Source: Lathyrus oleraceus
Lineage: Eukaryota > Streptophyta > Magnoliopsida > Fabales > Fabaceae
NCBI RefSeq assembly: GCF_024323335.1
Contig: NC_066581.1
Span: 229,850,539-229,914,538, forward strand
Reading direction: 5' to 3'
Length of the DNA stretch: 64,000 nt
Below are positions 23,059 through 35,626 of the stretch, one piece after another; positions within the stretch are counted from its first letter, which is position 1, and every line of letters starts with the position of its first letter. Under the pieces are notes generated by a model. That model made no database searches. It worked only from the letters and a program-made list of their open reading frames with translations, and had not been told where the DNA came from. A program made the position numbers and the translations under genes.

Positions 23059-25027
23059 TGTCATACCCCAAAATTTGCCCGTTATTATTACAAGTCTTTT
23101 TTTTAAGGCACTCCAACTTATTTTCAAGGCATTGACCCTAAGGGAACAAAGACCCAGCACACAGGTGGCCCAATCCAGAAAATGGCCCAAACTGGCTTGC
23201 TCGCTAGGCGAGCAAATCCTTCGCCTAGCGAATCCTTCGCTACACCGCTCGCCTAGCGAAGCTTGCGGATAACAAAAAATTTTGGGCTTCATTCTGAGCC
23301 CATTAGGTCATGAAAAGGCATTATAAATACCACCACTTCAGTCAGAAAAAGGGGGGAGGAAAAAGACGAAAAACGGAGAAAGGAGAACCCTAGCAAGCAA
23401 ACCCTAACGCTCACAGACGGCAAACCCTGGAGGCAAACCCTGGAGGCAAACCCTGAAGGAACTCAGCGGCATCAAGGCTTACCTCTGCACTATTCAATCT
23501 GATTTTCCAATTCAAGGTCGCAATTCAATTGCAAACAGGTTTACATTGCTATTACCGCCCTATGTTCTTAATTTGCATATGTCATTATGATTAAATTTAT
23601 GAAAGTATCTTAAGTTTGGCATGTGAATTTTTAGTATGTTGCTGAATACCTTAAATGATTAACCATGTCATTGCTGTAAAGAAAGCCATAAGGCATAAAA
23701 ATTGGCTGAAATTATACTGTTATCAAAACCAGAATCCGCAGCCGCTCGCTAGCACATCGCTAAGCGAGCATGCAGCGAGCATTCGCTAAGCCTTCGCTAG
23801 GCGAGGCAGGAGCGAACGGGACAGTAGTTGACTTTTCTGTTCTGATTTTTCACTCATGTTTTATCATAGCCATGCATCATTTACCTGACCCTCTTACTGT
23901 TGTGATCTTTTTTTTGTGGTGTAATCCTCGATTGCACCCTGATTTGGTATTCTGACATGTTTGTTGAGTTTTGTAAAGGTTCACATATCCCAGGAAAAGA
24001 TAGCTTGTTAGGTATTCCACTTTATTTGTGGGATACCCTTGTGGAGATTCACCCTAAATTACTTAATCGATTTTAATGTATTAATTTTAATGTGGAGATC
24101 CATCCTAGATTACTTAACTGGTGTTAATGTATTGATTTGAATATGGAGATTCATCCTAATTACCGAATTGATTGTAAAATACGGCCTTTAAATATATGAT
24201 CTGGGACCTCTCTTTGTTGCCTTACGGTATTACGGTATTACAGTCATGTCCCGCGAATGTGGGGATACACTTAGCACAGACCCTTCGATTAAATCATCAT
24301 AAAATAAATCATGGTCCCTCGGATGTTGCCTTCGAATATATGATTTTGTCCCTCGATGACCCTTCCATGTAGCCTACGGTTAAATGATGATCGTCCCTTC
24401 GAATGCTAAGGTATCCTTACAGCTGTTGCCTTCAATGACCTATCGATGACCCTACGATGACCCTTAAACATCCAAAGGATACAACTACTTACTTCTCAAT
24501 AGTAAGGACAGTTTTACCCTCATAAGGATAGGAAATGCCCATAAAGACCTTAGGTAGGTATAACTCTTAAATGCTGAATCACTATCTAAAACATTTTTCA
24601 TACCTCACACTGTGCAAATACTAGGAAATCACCACTTGGTATACATTCATACTAGAATCATTGCCAAGTTATATTTTTCTAAACCGTTTTTCAAAACTAA
24701 ACGAGATAAATACTTTGTATACATTCATACGAGAATCATTACAAAGTTAAACTCTCTTTTCAAAACATTTTTCAAGCAATTCACAAGCACTTTTTCAGAC
24801 AAACCTAAGTGATCAAGCAATTAAGAGCCCATGGATAACCATGGATATAAAGGGTGCTAACAACTTCCCTTTGTGTAATGTACCTCCCGAACCCAAAATC
24901 TAATCAAGGTCTTTCATGTTCTTTTCCACCTTTCCTTATTGGATAAAAGAAAAGTCGGTGGCGACTCTTGTTATCCGCGACATTGCGATTAAAAGCAAAA
25001 CACCCCAAGTCAGTTCACCGTATGACA
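23059..25027 (+). mobile_element. Solo LTR (1969 bp), gypsy-type
   Basis: TGTCATACCCC...GTATGACA has 7-bp inverted ends (TGTCATA/TATGACA) and is flanked on both sides by CATGG (23054-23058 and 25028-25032). Removing it would bring the two halves of the integrase reading frame together. A TATA box (TATAAATAC, about 23322-23330) sets the plus orientation. It carries CGCTAGGCGA-type palindromic words (23195-23265, 23740-23810) and a repeat of about 60 bp (GGAGATYCAYCCTA units, 24040-24165). No coding domains are present; the family is not certain. Confidence 0.85.
23195..23265. repeat. Cluster of CTCGCTAGGCGAG-type palindromic words
   Basis: Four closely spaced near-palindromes occur here (CTCGCTAGGCGAG, TTCGCCTAGCGAA, a TTCGCTACACC variant and CTCGCCTAGCGAAG). 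A second cluster lies at 23740-23810 in the same LTR. They could form small hairpins in DNA or RNA. Confidence 0.7.
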
Positions 25028-25032
25028 CATGG

Positions 25033-25492
25033 GTATCGAACCTCGGTGCATACATCTACTGGGGCAACGCCTTTCTCGCTCGTGTATGGGATGGAAGTTG
25101 TGCTACCGGTTGAGGTTCAAATTCCCTCTTTGAGAGTCCTGATGGATGTGAAATTGCAAGAGGCGGAATGGGTAAGGACCCGGTATGAGGAGTTAAGCCT
25201 GATTGAGGAGAAAAGGCTGGCGGCCATCTGTCATGGGCAATTGTACCAGCAGCGGATGAAGCATGCTTTTGACCGAAAGGTACGACCTTGTGTGTATCAT
25301 GTGGGAGATCTAGTGCTGAAAAGGATCCTTCCTCCTCAAAACGATCGTAGGGGCAAGTGGACACCCAATTATGAGGGTCCATTCGTGGTCAAGAAGGTTT
25401 TCTTTGGCGGAGCCTTGTTGCTGACGACCATGGATGGCGAGGATTTTCCATCCCCTGTGAATGCGGACGCAGTTAAAAAATACTTCATATAA
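25033..25492 (+). pseudogene. Ogre A integrase C-terminal part
   Basis: The frame resumes after the solo LTR as YRTSVHTSTGATPFSLVYGME, through a basic linker and VYHVGDLVLKRILPP, to the GPY/F-type segment NYEGPFVVKKV, ending at TAA 25490-25492. This module binds DNA in Ty3/gypsy integrases. It is intact as a segment but separated from the catalytic core by the insertion. Confidence 0.88.
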
Positions 25493-27479
25493 AGAGACCC
25501 GCTGGACGAAAAGAATAAAATAGTCCAGGCAAAAATGGGCATCCCGGCGAACCAAAAAGAAAAAATGAAAAGGTTCGGGCAAAAATTAGGGATAAGAAGA
25601 AAAAAAATTGTACACCGGGCAAGTCGAAAACCCGGGCGGCTTGGGTAAAAAAGGGTATCCCGGTGGACTGAAAACCCGAAAGGGCGGCCCAGGCAAAATA
25701 GGGATTGAAACGAACAACTGTGTCTAGCATGATCTTTTGTACTTTGGATATGACCATGGGTAATCCCCGACAGAGATCAGTCGAAGTCGTCTTGTTCAGA
25801 AGGCAGAAAAGTACGGAGAGTCTAAGGACATATGGGGTGTAACCGAGTTGGAACTCGATGAGATCACGGTTTCACAGTGCCATTAGGATAGATTTTCCTT
25901 TTGTGCGCAATTACCTCTTTTCAGGAATTGCTTCCTTTGTATTGCTCAGTTTTGAGCCACACCTTTTTCAATCAATAAAATGCATATTCAGTCAAATAAT
26001 TTTGTTTTTGTTTTTCATTACCGCTTTGATTGCAAAAACATCCAGTTATTTTTGATAAAGAATCTTTGCATTTTAAGACATACGGGTCCCTTCCTATGCA
26101 AGCTTATAAGATTGAAAACTTGAAATCTTATTCAGAAGGTTAAGTGACCCAAATGTTGAAATCTTGACACGCCTGGGGCATGTTTTTATCTAACGATCTC
26201 TTTTGCAGGTGCTGTTAGATATTTTCGCTCACTTGCAGGTTGTGATGTGGAAGCTTTTGACAAAGGATCCCCGTGAAGTCCAATCAGGGACGAGGGATTG
26301 AAGAATGGTGAAAAGACGGCGAGAAACGTACGACGATCCTGGATATTAATCAAGAAGACTCTTCAAAGTCTGAGGATTAGAAAGTTTGTACCAATCTAAG
26401 GAGTTCGCTCTCCGTAGAGTACGGAGCAGTCGAGAATACAAGGTGATGAATCAGAAAAGTCCAGACGAGTCTGGGAGTTCTCAAAAGTGGAAAGTTGACA
26501 TTAGGATTTAGATGGTGAATGCCATGGTTCGACGAGTCGACGGGTGTTCTGTGCCAGACTTTCTTTGTTTCCCCAAACAGGGTTGGGATTGTTACCTCCT
26601 CCGCAGATTCAAGGTCTGTGACTTCCCTAGCAGGGTCGGGTTGGTTACCTCCCCAGCAGGTTTGAGATCGGTGTTTCCTCAGCAGCCAGGCCTGAAGGTT
26701 GCTATTTTCCCCAGCGGAGGTGTCTGTTGGTAGTTGTTTCCCCTGGCATGGTGGAGCTTGTTAAGTTCCCCAGCCAGTCGAGGATTGTTGTTTTCCCCGC
26801 AGAGCGCGTTAGTGTTTTCTTCCCCAGCGAAGTCCCCAAGCGGATCGGGTTTAGTGGAAGTCTTCCCTGGTGAGGGTTGTCCTTTCCCCAACAGCAGTGC
26901 TATTCCCCAGCAGGGTGGAGATTGGAGTGTTGGCGAGTTCCTCAACAGAGTGCCTCGAGCTCCCCAGAAGAGTCCCTTGAGGGGGATACTTTTTATGCAT
27001 TCATCATATAGATAAGCATAGCATATTACATACCTAATTGCGTAGCATTTCCATGATTATGGAGCATTACGCTAAAAATCATCATGCATCGGCATTGCAA
27101 GCATAAGCTAGTCTCAAGCCGTGGTTGCTGTTTGAGAGGTGGTTTAGCCGGTTGACGAAGATGCTACTCTGAGGAGTTCGGTGTCGTGATTTTGAATCAA
27201 TAGTACTCCCCAGTAGTGTGATATTGGAGGAAGAGTTTCTGTCGGGCGGAGATGGAAATAAAAATCAAGAGAAGTTTCGGGGTCCAAAAAGGAAGAAGGT
27301 AAAGAGAGAAAAATCCCCAGCTGAGCACAAATTGTTCGTTTGCTAGGGTTGAATAGAGGATAACATGCTCATGGCTTGTTATCCCCAGCGTGGGTCGTTG
27401 GCACGCGTGCCGCCTCATTTATCATTGTTTCTTATCTCTGCCGATGCTGACAGGCATGACAAGTTTTTCGGGTATTCAG

Positions 27480-27800
27480 ACCGATACGGCGTTTAGGCCA
27501 GTTTTCCGGTGTTCAGGCCGAGGTGGGTGTTCAGACCAGATTTTCCAATTTTCAGATCAAAGAAGCTTCCGAAGTTCAGATCAATGCAGCTTGCGGCATT
27601 CAGGCCAGTTTTCCAGTGTTCAGGCCGAGGTGGGTGGTCAGACCAGATTTTCCGATTTTCAGATCGAAGAAGCTTCCGAAGTTCAGATCGATGCAGCTTG
27701 CGGCATTCAGGCCAGTTTTCCGGTGTTCAGGCCGAGGTGGGTGTTCAGACCAGATTTTCTAATTTTTAGATCGAAGAAGCTTCTGAAGTTCAGACCGAAG
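27480..27800 (+). repeat. 107-bp tandem repeats in Ogre A 3' UTR
   Basis: GACCAGATTTTC recurs at 27534, 27641 and 27748, an exact 107-bp period of about three units. The units include TTCAGATCGAAGAAGC and TTCAGGCCGAGGTGG. Ogre B has only one comparable unit and instead amplified a 66-bp unit. Confidence 0.9.
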
Positions 27801-28303
27801 CGGCATTCAGGCCAATTTCTCGGTATTCAAACCGAATTTGTATTCAGACCGAAGCGGCATTCAGGCCAATTTCTCGGTATCTAGACCAAAGTGGTATCCA
27901 GACCGAAGTGGTATCCAGACCGAAGTGGTATCCAGACTGAAATGGCATCCAGGCCAGTATTTCGGGCATTCAGGCTAATTTCTCGGTGATTATACCGGCA
28001 TTAATACTCTCATGTTCCGATGCTCAGTATTCAGACTGACGAGCGGCGTTCAGGCCATGGTGGTTCCTGTGTTACCATTTATTTTGATATCCAGGTCAAC
28101 GTTCCTTTTCGGTATTCAGGCCGACTTTCTCCGTACCAGACGGATTCTTCTTTTTGAGATTGCTTTTTTGCCGATTCTGACGGGCATTGTTAATTATTTC
28201 CCATTAGAGCGCAAATTGTTCGTCTGTTCTTGGTATTCAATCACTCTTCACCCTGATCATCTGAAAGCCGGGGTTGTTCATGTCGACAGGTTCACAGTGG
28301 ATT

Positions 28304-28316
28304 GAATAGGGGCAGC
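28304..28316 (+). other. Ogre A polypurine tract
   Basis: GAATAGGGGCAGC lies directly before the 3' LTR start TGTAACACC at 28317 and is identical to the Ogre B tract at 47690-47702. It primes plus-strand synthesis in the retrotransposon cycle. Confidence 0.8.
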
Positions 28317-29460
28317 TGTAACACCTCAAAATTTTCCCTCCTCTCTTGGGACTAGCTTAGCATATTGCATTTCATTTTTTAGGGCATTAGGCATTTGCAT
28401 ATTGCATATCATGTGAGAATAAACAAGTCATCCTCCTAAATCTTTCTCAAAAGATAGAGAGGTTAAGAGATTCATGCCTGGGGGTCTTATTGAATTGATG
28501 ATCAATCATCTGAGGGTTGCTCTTCAATTAGGTTTTTGGTTCCTCAAGGAGTTTGAGTATTATCTTATTGGCAAGGGTACATCATCATCATCATGGTCTT
28601 GTCATCCTCAAGGGGTTCATTGTGCCTGATCATGTTCTTTAGGATTAGGGTTTTGACCTCTGGTCAACCCTAATCAATGCCATTCTACCAGTCAGGGATT
28701 TTCAAGGAGATGAGGTCTTTATTGAGATGGAGATCATCATATGATTTTATTGAGCTTTTACAAGCTAGGGTTTCATTTTTGAGCCATTTCATTAAGTGGT
28801 TGAGGTTCAGAGGCCACAGTACATGTCCAATTCATCTAAGGCCCATAAAAGTCAACTGCAAAGTCAATTGTGAATTTGAAGGTGGGAACTGGTTAGAGAT
28901 GCTTCATTCATGTTCAAACGAGTCTCATTTGACATTTCAAACACTCACATTGAAGAATTTGAAGTCAGGACAAGACTTTCCCAAAATAGCAAGTGACCTA
29001 TAATTTGAACTTTCCAAAAATGGAAAGGTTTTGGACCAACTTCAACTCAATTTTACATCATCAAGAAAGCACCAAATGAAATTTTGTCCAACATGAAAGT
29101 TGAAGATCTTTCTCTCCCATTTCCAAAAAGTCCAAGATCATGAATTTATGATGAATGGTTGAGGAGATATGAGCAAATGATCATGAAGTATGCATGGAAC
29201 TTCAAAGTGCCATAACTTTTGAACCAAAGCTCCAAAATGAGTGGTTCTTTTTGCATGTTGTTCATCATGACTTGTAGTTTCCAAACATGATCATGTGCTC
29301 ATTCATGTGCTCATTCCCTTGCATGATCATGTGCTCATTCATGAAGATTTTTGAAGGAAATTTCATAAAATCATTTTGGTTGATCATGGGCATAAAACAT
29401 CAATTCAAAAGCTTGCATGGGCCTTGTTTAAGTGTTTTTGGATCAGATTTGTGTACTGTT
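28317..29460 (+). mobile_element. Ogre A 3' LTR, first segment
   Basis: It begins TGTAACACCTCAAAATTTTCCC and runs to GTGTACTGTT at 29460, where Ogre B enters. The last five bases, CTGTT, are the TSD repeated at 61395-61399. The LTR resumes at 61400. It is alignable with, but clearly diverged from, the Ogre B LTR. Confidence 0.92.
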
Positions 29461-32400
29461 TGTAACACCTCAAAATTTGCCCTCCTCTCTTGGGACTAGC
29501 TTAGCATGTTGCATTTCATCTTTTAGGACATTAGTCATTGCATCTTTGCATATCATATGGCAACATTGAGCAAGTCATCCTCCTAAGTCTTTCTCAGAAG
29601 GTAAAGAGGTCAAGAGATTCAAGTCTGAGGGTCTCATGGATTGATCACTAGCCATCTGAGGGTTGGTTCTTCAAATTAGGGTTTCTTGGTTCCTCAAGGA
29701 GGGTGGATATTATCTTGTTTGAAATGACACATCACCATCATCATGGTCTTATCATCACCAAGAGTTTCATTGTGCTTGATCAGATTCCTTGGGATTAGGG
29801 TTTTGACCTCTGCTCAACCCTAATCAGTTGTATTGTGCCAATCAGGGTTTTGCAAGGAGATTAGGGTTTTAATGGAGATGGGGATCATTACATGGTTTCA
29901 TTAAGCTTGTGAAAGCTAGGGTTTCATTTTGGAGCCATTGCATCAGAAGATTGAGGCTCAAATTTCATCTATGCATGGTCAAAGCATCAGAAACCCTAGA
30001 AAGTCAACCAAAGGTCAACTGTTGAATTTGGACGTGGGAAGGGGTTAGAAAGGCTGCATTCATGTCCATACAAGTCTCATTTGACATTTCAAACATCAAG
30101 GTTGAAGAATTTGAGGTCAAATGAAAACTTTCCAAAAATAGAAAGTGACCTGTAATTTGAAATTGCCAAAAATGGAAAGGTTTTCTCCTCAAGATTTCAT
30201 GACCAAAAATGCTTCAAATGAAATTTTGTCCAACATGAAAGTTTTAGATCTTGTTCTCCAATTTCCAAAAAGTTCAAGAACATGAATTTCTCATGTGTGG
30301 TTAGCAAGATATGGTCAAATCATGGTCAAGCAAATTTGAACTTCACAAGTGCATAGCTTTTGAACCATAAGGCCAAATGAAGTGGTTCTTTTTGCAACAT
30401 TCTTGTTTTGACATGCTCTATCCAATTCATGCATCACATATCATGCATTTTGATCATAAAAATATTTGAATTTCCATTTGAATTTTGGAGGGAAAATGGT
30501 AATTTGAAAAATATGCTTTGTTTTCACTTTCCACCAATTACACTTGCCTCCAAACATCATTTGAAATGATTCCAAGACCAAAATGAGCACTGTTTCATTG
30601 GCATGCATTACATGAGGGTGAATTGACAAATTGGCCATTACACTTGGTTTTTCACTAATTACTTTGGCATTGCTTAATCATGATTAGTGTGCATCATTAA
30701 CAGAACATATATATAGCCTAATCATAACAGAAACTTCATAAAACATAACAGAATTCTCAGATCTAGATCTAGTTCCAAAATCTTCACAATTTTTGTCTCT
30801 CACTTTTCTTCAAATTTCTCCATAAACCTTGCATTGTTCTTGGTTAATCCTTCATCCACAAGCATAATTGAGCCTATTGGAAGCAAGATTCAAAGGAATT
30901 CTTCAAGATTCGAGGACTGTTGCAAGCTACCTCCATCCATGGCAGTTTGATTTTCCAGCCATATCAAGCACGATTAACACTTAAGCATTCATCCAAATCA
31001 TCATTTAGGAGCTAAGGATCAACTGTTTCTACCTTTGAAGGCCTGAATCCAACATTTTCAATTCTGTTTTCTCCAAGAGGTCAGAACTCGAGTTTCTTCT
31101 TTCTTAAATTGATTATGTGATGTTTGTAGATCTTGTGACACTGGTGAAACTGAGCTAAGAATCATTGATTTACATGCTAAATTGATTGAGTTATGCTGTT
31201 TTAAAGATTGACATGTGATTCTTCATTGCTTCGATTTGCTTTGCTTAGTTAGAATTAGGTCAAATTATGTATGAATTATGGATGTGTGTTGCAAGATCTA
31301 CAAGGTGATATGTTTGTTTTGCGTTTCTGGGAGATTTGTTCATAGTCCATGATGAACTCGTATGAATGTTGGTGAAAAATTTCCAGAAATCCATTTTGAT
31401 CCTCCAAAACCCTTGCGTTACGTTTCGCTGGTGTTTGTGGATAACGCGTTTCTGATTGGCTCATGGGGACTCCATGCAGCGCGTATCATTGGCCAGGCGA
31501 GAAGTTGACTTCGGTTGACTGCCAGCACATTAATGAAACGACTGCGTTTCATGTGCTGGCGCCTCAATTTGAAACTTCACACGGATCGATCCTTGGCTCA
31601 GGCTTTTTCAATAATGCCATTCCATTTTTATTTCCATGTTCTTCCATGCTATGTTCATCATGTTTTTTTAATTTTCCATCCATTTCAAAAATGCATAACT
31701 TCATGAATAATTGTCCAAATAATGTGTGGTTTTTTCCATTGTCTTCCTCATGATATCTAGAATTTTATGATTATTTTTTCATGATTTGTGCCTGGATGAA
31801 TTTTAAACTTTCCTAGGGTTTGTTCATGTGTATTCAATTTGTACCTTCCATGCCATTTTCTTTGTGAAATGATGGACTTTAATCCAATGATTGTGAAATT
31901 TTGCATGCTTAAAATAGACATCTTAATGGACATTTTGGTATCGAGTTTGCATTTTTCTCATGTTTGGTTGTTGAGTTATGATCTGGTTAAGGTAGGTGTG
32001 ACAATGTGTGTCACACCTTTGCTTGCTTGACTTGTTCATTTTATTTGCCATGCCAATTCAAGTCCAATTGATGAGTTTTTTTGAATGATGCTACTTGCGG
32101 ATGTTAGGATTGCTTGTGAATTTTTATAGAATTTTTGGATTCAATTTGGATTTGTTTTAGATTTTCTCTTCTGGCTTGTCATTTGTGGACTTTTGAATAG
32201 TCATGAACTTCAATGATTTGTGAAATGCTTGATGTTTATTATATGGAATTGAAGTTTTGCACATTGATTCTAGACACTTTAAAGTTTATTGTGGCTTTGG
32301 TTTGAGGCATTTATCATTTGTCAATTCTGTTTTAGGCTTGTGTTAAGTTGATGTATGAAATTGTGCCTCATTTGAGCTTGTTTGTGCTTGCCTTGCCTTA

Positions 32401-34557
32401 GGGAATTTAATTGACATGCTTCCACTTGTCCAAATGCTTTGATTTTTGGTATGATGATCATGTGATGTGTGCTGTTTAGCCATGATTTTTGTTGGGATTT
32501 ATTGAGCCATTTTGGAGTTGATGTGGATTGGTTCATTCTGTTTGCTTCAATGAGCTTTCAACTTGCATGCCTTGCCTTATTTGACTTGTGAAATGATTTT
32601 GGTGCATGATATGGATATGAGACTTTTTGGATGATGTTCTCATTTGGTTAAACTTGATTCATGTCAATTTTCATGTTCTGTTTTGGATTATTGCTCCCAC
32701 TTTGACCCTAGGCCTTGTCCTAGTGGTTTGTGCTTATGTTTGAGTTGTGTTTTCAGGACAAGAAGCATATGGCCTTGAGGAGATTAATTCATTGGCTTGA
32801 GTTGACTTATTTGGTTGATGTTGATTAACATTGAGTTGTTTTTTAGGTGATTTATCTCATTTGAGTTGAGCTTGTGGCTTGCACATTGGTGCTTGATGCT
32901 TGTCTGTTTGACTGTGTACAGTTGACTGTTGACTTGTAACTGTCTGTTTGACTTTTGTTGATTGTATACGGATTGTGTTAGATTGTTTTAAGGTACCTTA
33001 GTTGTTATAGTTCTTTGAACTTTGCTTGGTTGCTTAACCACCTAGGTATAACTTCTTTGACTTCATGTAGTCTGGAAGACCTGTCCTGTTACTTGGGCAG
33101 GCACCTGTCTGAAGCCCTCCTTAAGAGGCAATGTTTGTGTTTGTTTATCTTTGTCCCTGTACATATTCAAAGACCTCCTAAGTGAAGAGGCAGTGGCAGA
33201 TACAAGGGATGTGCAATCCATCCCCTGATATTCAGTGTGTCATCCACTTTGCTCACACACCTTGTGTTGATGCATTGTGGATATTAACCCAAGATCTCAG
33301 TTGTGTCAGTCATGTGGAGTAGAGTCCCACTTTCTGGACTCCCACACTCTCATTTGTCTGAAGCTCTCCCAGGCCAGGGATAAGAGCTGTGAGGTCTCAT
33401 CCTCACTTCCCATTTCATCTACTTCACCCTAACTCTCAATGTTAGGGTTAAGAGCTAACACCACCCTGATACAGTGGCTTGTTTGTCGAGGTTGACATGA
33501 CCCCTTGACTAAAGCCTAGCCCTGTGTGAGCCCCCCTGTTTGTATACAGTGTGTGTGCTTGCTTTTGTGCTTTTGACTGATTATGCTGTGTTTAGGATAG
33601 CTTGCTGCCTGTGCAAGTTAGGTGAAACCTCAACCTAGGACCATTGTGGATTGCATGATAACTATTAGGCTCGAGTCAGTCTCCCTTCTAGTTTGTCATT
33701 TCCCAGTCTCTGGTTAGGAGAAAGTTTCTCCCCTGTTAAGGGGAACTACGTTGCCCTGATTCTCATTCCAGATGAGGTACGTAGGCAGGAGGTCGTACGA
33801 GATCTCTCCGGGCACCCTTTTTTTCTTTTTGTGTGTGTTTGCTTGACAGTTATTAGGCTCGAGTTCCAGACTCCCTATTAACTTGTTTGGTTGTTGTGTG
33901 CTTGGAGTCCGATGTAAGTCCAGCAATTGGCATTTGGTTTCCAATGTGGGTTTGTTGGTTCAGAAGCTGATGTAAGTCCAGCGATTGGCATTCAGGTTCC
34001 ATGTTTGCCCATTTTGTGTGGAGTCTGACATAAGTCCAGTGATTGGCAGTCGGTTTCCTGTGTTTGTTTTGTTTTGTTTGGCATGCGTGAGCCGAACTAC
34101 GGTAGCTCTGATTCTCATTCCAGATGAGATACGTAGGCATAGGATGCGATATCCTATCGAACACGTTTCCCCCTTTGTCCCGAACTACGTTTACTCTGAT
34201 GTTTGTTCTTGACAAACTACGTAGGACTAGGATGCAATATCCTGCCGAGTTACCTTCATCCGTCTTCCACCTGTTTTGTTCCAGTGTGTGCGTGTGTGCA
34301 TTCTTTGAGCAGTTTCTTTTAGCAACCTTATCCTATCTTTTTGAGCGTGGATCCCGTCGAGTACGACGGACGTGGGGGGTGCTAATACCTTCTCCTTGCG
34401 TAACCGACTCCCGTACCCTGTAATCTCCGATCGTAAGACCATTTCCTTTCCAGGTTTACTTCGAGCGTTTCCTTTCCCTCTTTGGGATAAATAACGCACG
34501 GTGGCGGCTCTGTGTTATTTTATTTCAGCCCGCCGGTAGTTTTTCGCGGATGAGACA
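29461..34557 (+). mobile_element. Ogre B 5' LTR (5097 bp)
   Basis: It starts TGTAACACCTC and ends GATGAGACA just before the primer site. Its length equals that of the 3' LTR once the nested element is subtracted. In the first 480 bp I count about ten differences from the 3' LTR, near 2 percent. Small ORFs inside it recur in the other Ogre LTR copies but are shorter than chance would require and have no domain signature. Confidence 0.95.
30707..30715 (+). promoter_or_regulatory. TATA box of Ogre B 5' LTR
   Basis: ATATATATAG after CAGAAC, about 1.25 kb into the LTR, is followed by an A/C-rich stretch. The same motif is kept in the 3' LTR at about 48950-48958. It is the best candidate for the Ogre core promoter. 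Confidence 0.55.
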
Positions 34558-34559
34558 GC

Positions 34560-34577
34560 TGGCGACTCTACTGGGGA
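34560..34577 (+). other. Ogre B primer binding site
   Basis: TGGCGACTCTACTGGGGA lies two bases after the LTR and differs at one base from the Ogre A site (GCTGG to ACTGG). It is the tRNA-Arg type site known for Ogre. Confidence 0.9.
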
Positions 34578-35626
34578 ATACAGAAGTTGACCTATTGTTG
34601 GTCCATCTTCCTTAAGCGAGTCTCTCCTAGCGTTCTAGGATAGTTTAGGTTGCTTGTGCTTCTCTATTTATTGCATTTATTATTATACTGTGCATATGTA
34701 TATTTGCATAAATATTTGCATGCATCATACTATCATGTTGCTGTCCTCTGTACAGGTAGTTCCTCTGAATTGGGGGGGGGGGGGGGGCGGTGTTCTTAGT
34801 GGGGCTAAAACCCCGACCCGAGTATACACCTAGGATTAGTGTGGTCTCACGTTCCTCATTTGCTTTATCAGCATATTGTTGCAACGTGACATACCACAAG
34901 CCGGACGAGGTTCATTGGAGAGTGCTCTTCCTCTGTGGGGTTTTCCACTTTGGTTGGGTTACCTCTTTTGAGCTGTTGACTTCGGTGAGCGATCTTTCCC
35001 GGATCTTTGGTTTAGGCGATCTTAAGAGAGCTGCAACGGCACACCCGAAAGGGCAAACCCGTTGAGTATTTTTGCCCGATTGTCGAAACCATTATCCGCC
35101 TTAGGATAACCTGATTAGAATTTACCTGTGAGGGGAGGGTGATTCTTACAGATGCATGTTCAGATGGTGACTTTGATGGTGACTAATGGTTCCGTCGATC
35201 AGAGTCCTATTTATAAGTCGGATTTATGGATATTTATTTCTGAGACGTCGGAGTGCTGTCCGTGATATTTATCAGTGGGGATCCGTTTATTTCAGGATTC
35301 CCCGGGCCGATTCAGAGGGTCGTATGGTTGTCTGTTCAGAGAATCTCTGTGGTGATGATAGTGATGTATCTTTCAGTTCCGTTTATTTTGGAATTCCCAA
35401 GTCGGACTTATGATTGCTCAGTACTGCAGATGGTTGTGATCAGTTCAGAGATCAGGGTTATAATTCAGTGCTACAGATGTTCAGATGACTTGGAGGATGG
35501 CACAATGCATTGCATTCATTCATCAACATCATCACATCTTGCATTTATCTGCATCTAACACATGTTTATCCATATGCAGGGACATTCTTGATTGAGATCC
35601 TGGTTGAGAGACTTCTTTGCTCAGAC
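34578..35626 (+). other. Ogre B leader with a 16-G run
   Basis: The untranslated leader is homologous to 10958-11989. It holds an uninterrupted run of 16 G at 34772-34787. A possible 3' splice site, TTTATCCATATGCAG, ends at 35579, 47 bp before the ORF1 ATG. No gene is visible. Confidence 0.75.

Larger units (their letters stand above)
25493..28316 (+). other. Ogre A 3' untranslated region
   Basis: A long noncoding tail sits between integrase and the 3' LTR. It has CCCAGC-rich short degenerate repeats (26560-26960), 107-bp tandem repeats (27480-27800) and short TTCAGACCGAAG-type units (27795-27960), and ends with the polypurine tract. Open frames across it (for example 27390-27884) arise because the repeats lack stops and are not conserved as proteins. 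Confidence 0.8.

Noticed and set aside
27390..27884. 164-codon ORF and overlapping frames with FRPRWVFRPDF motifs
   Set aside because: Open frames through 107-bp repeats; the period is not divisible by three, so the same peptide appears in rotating frames, as expected for noncoding DNA.
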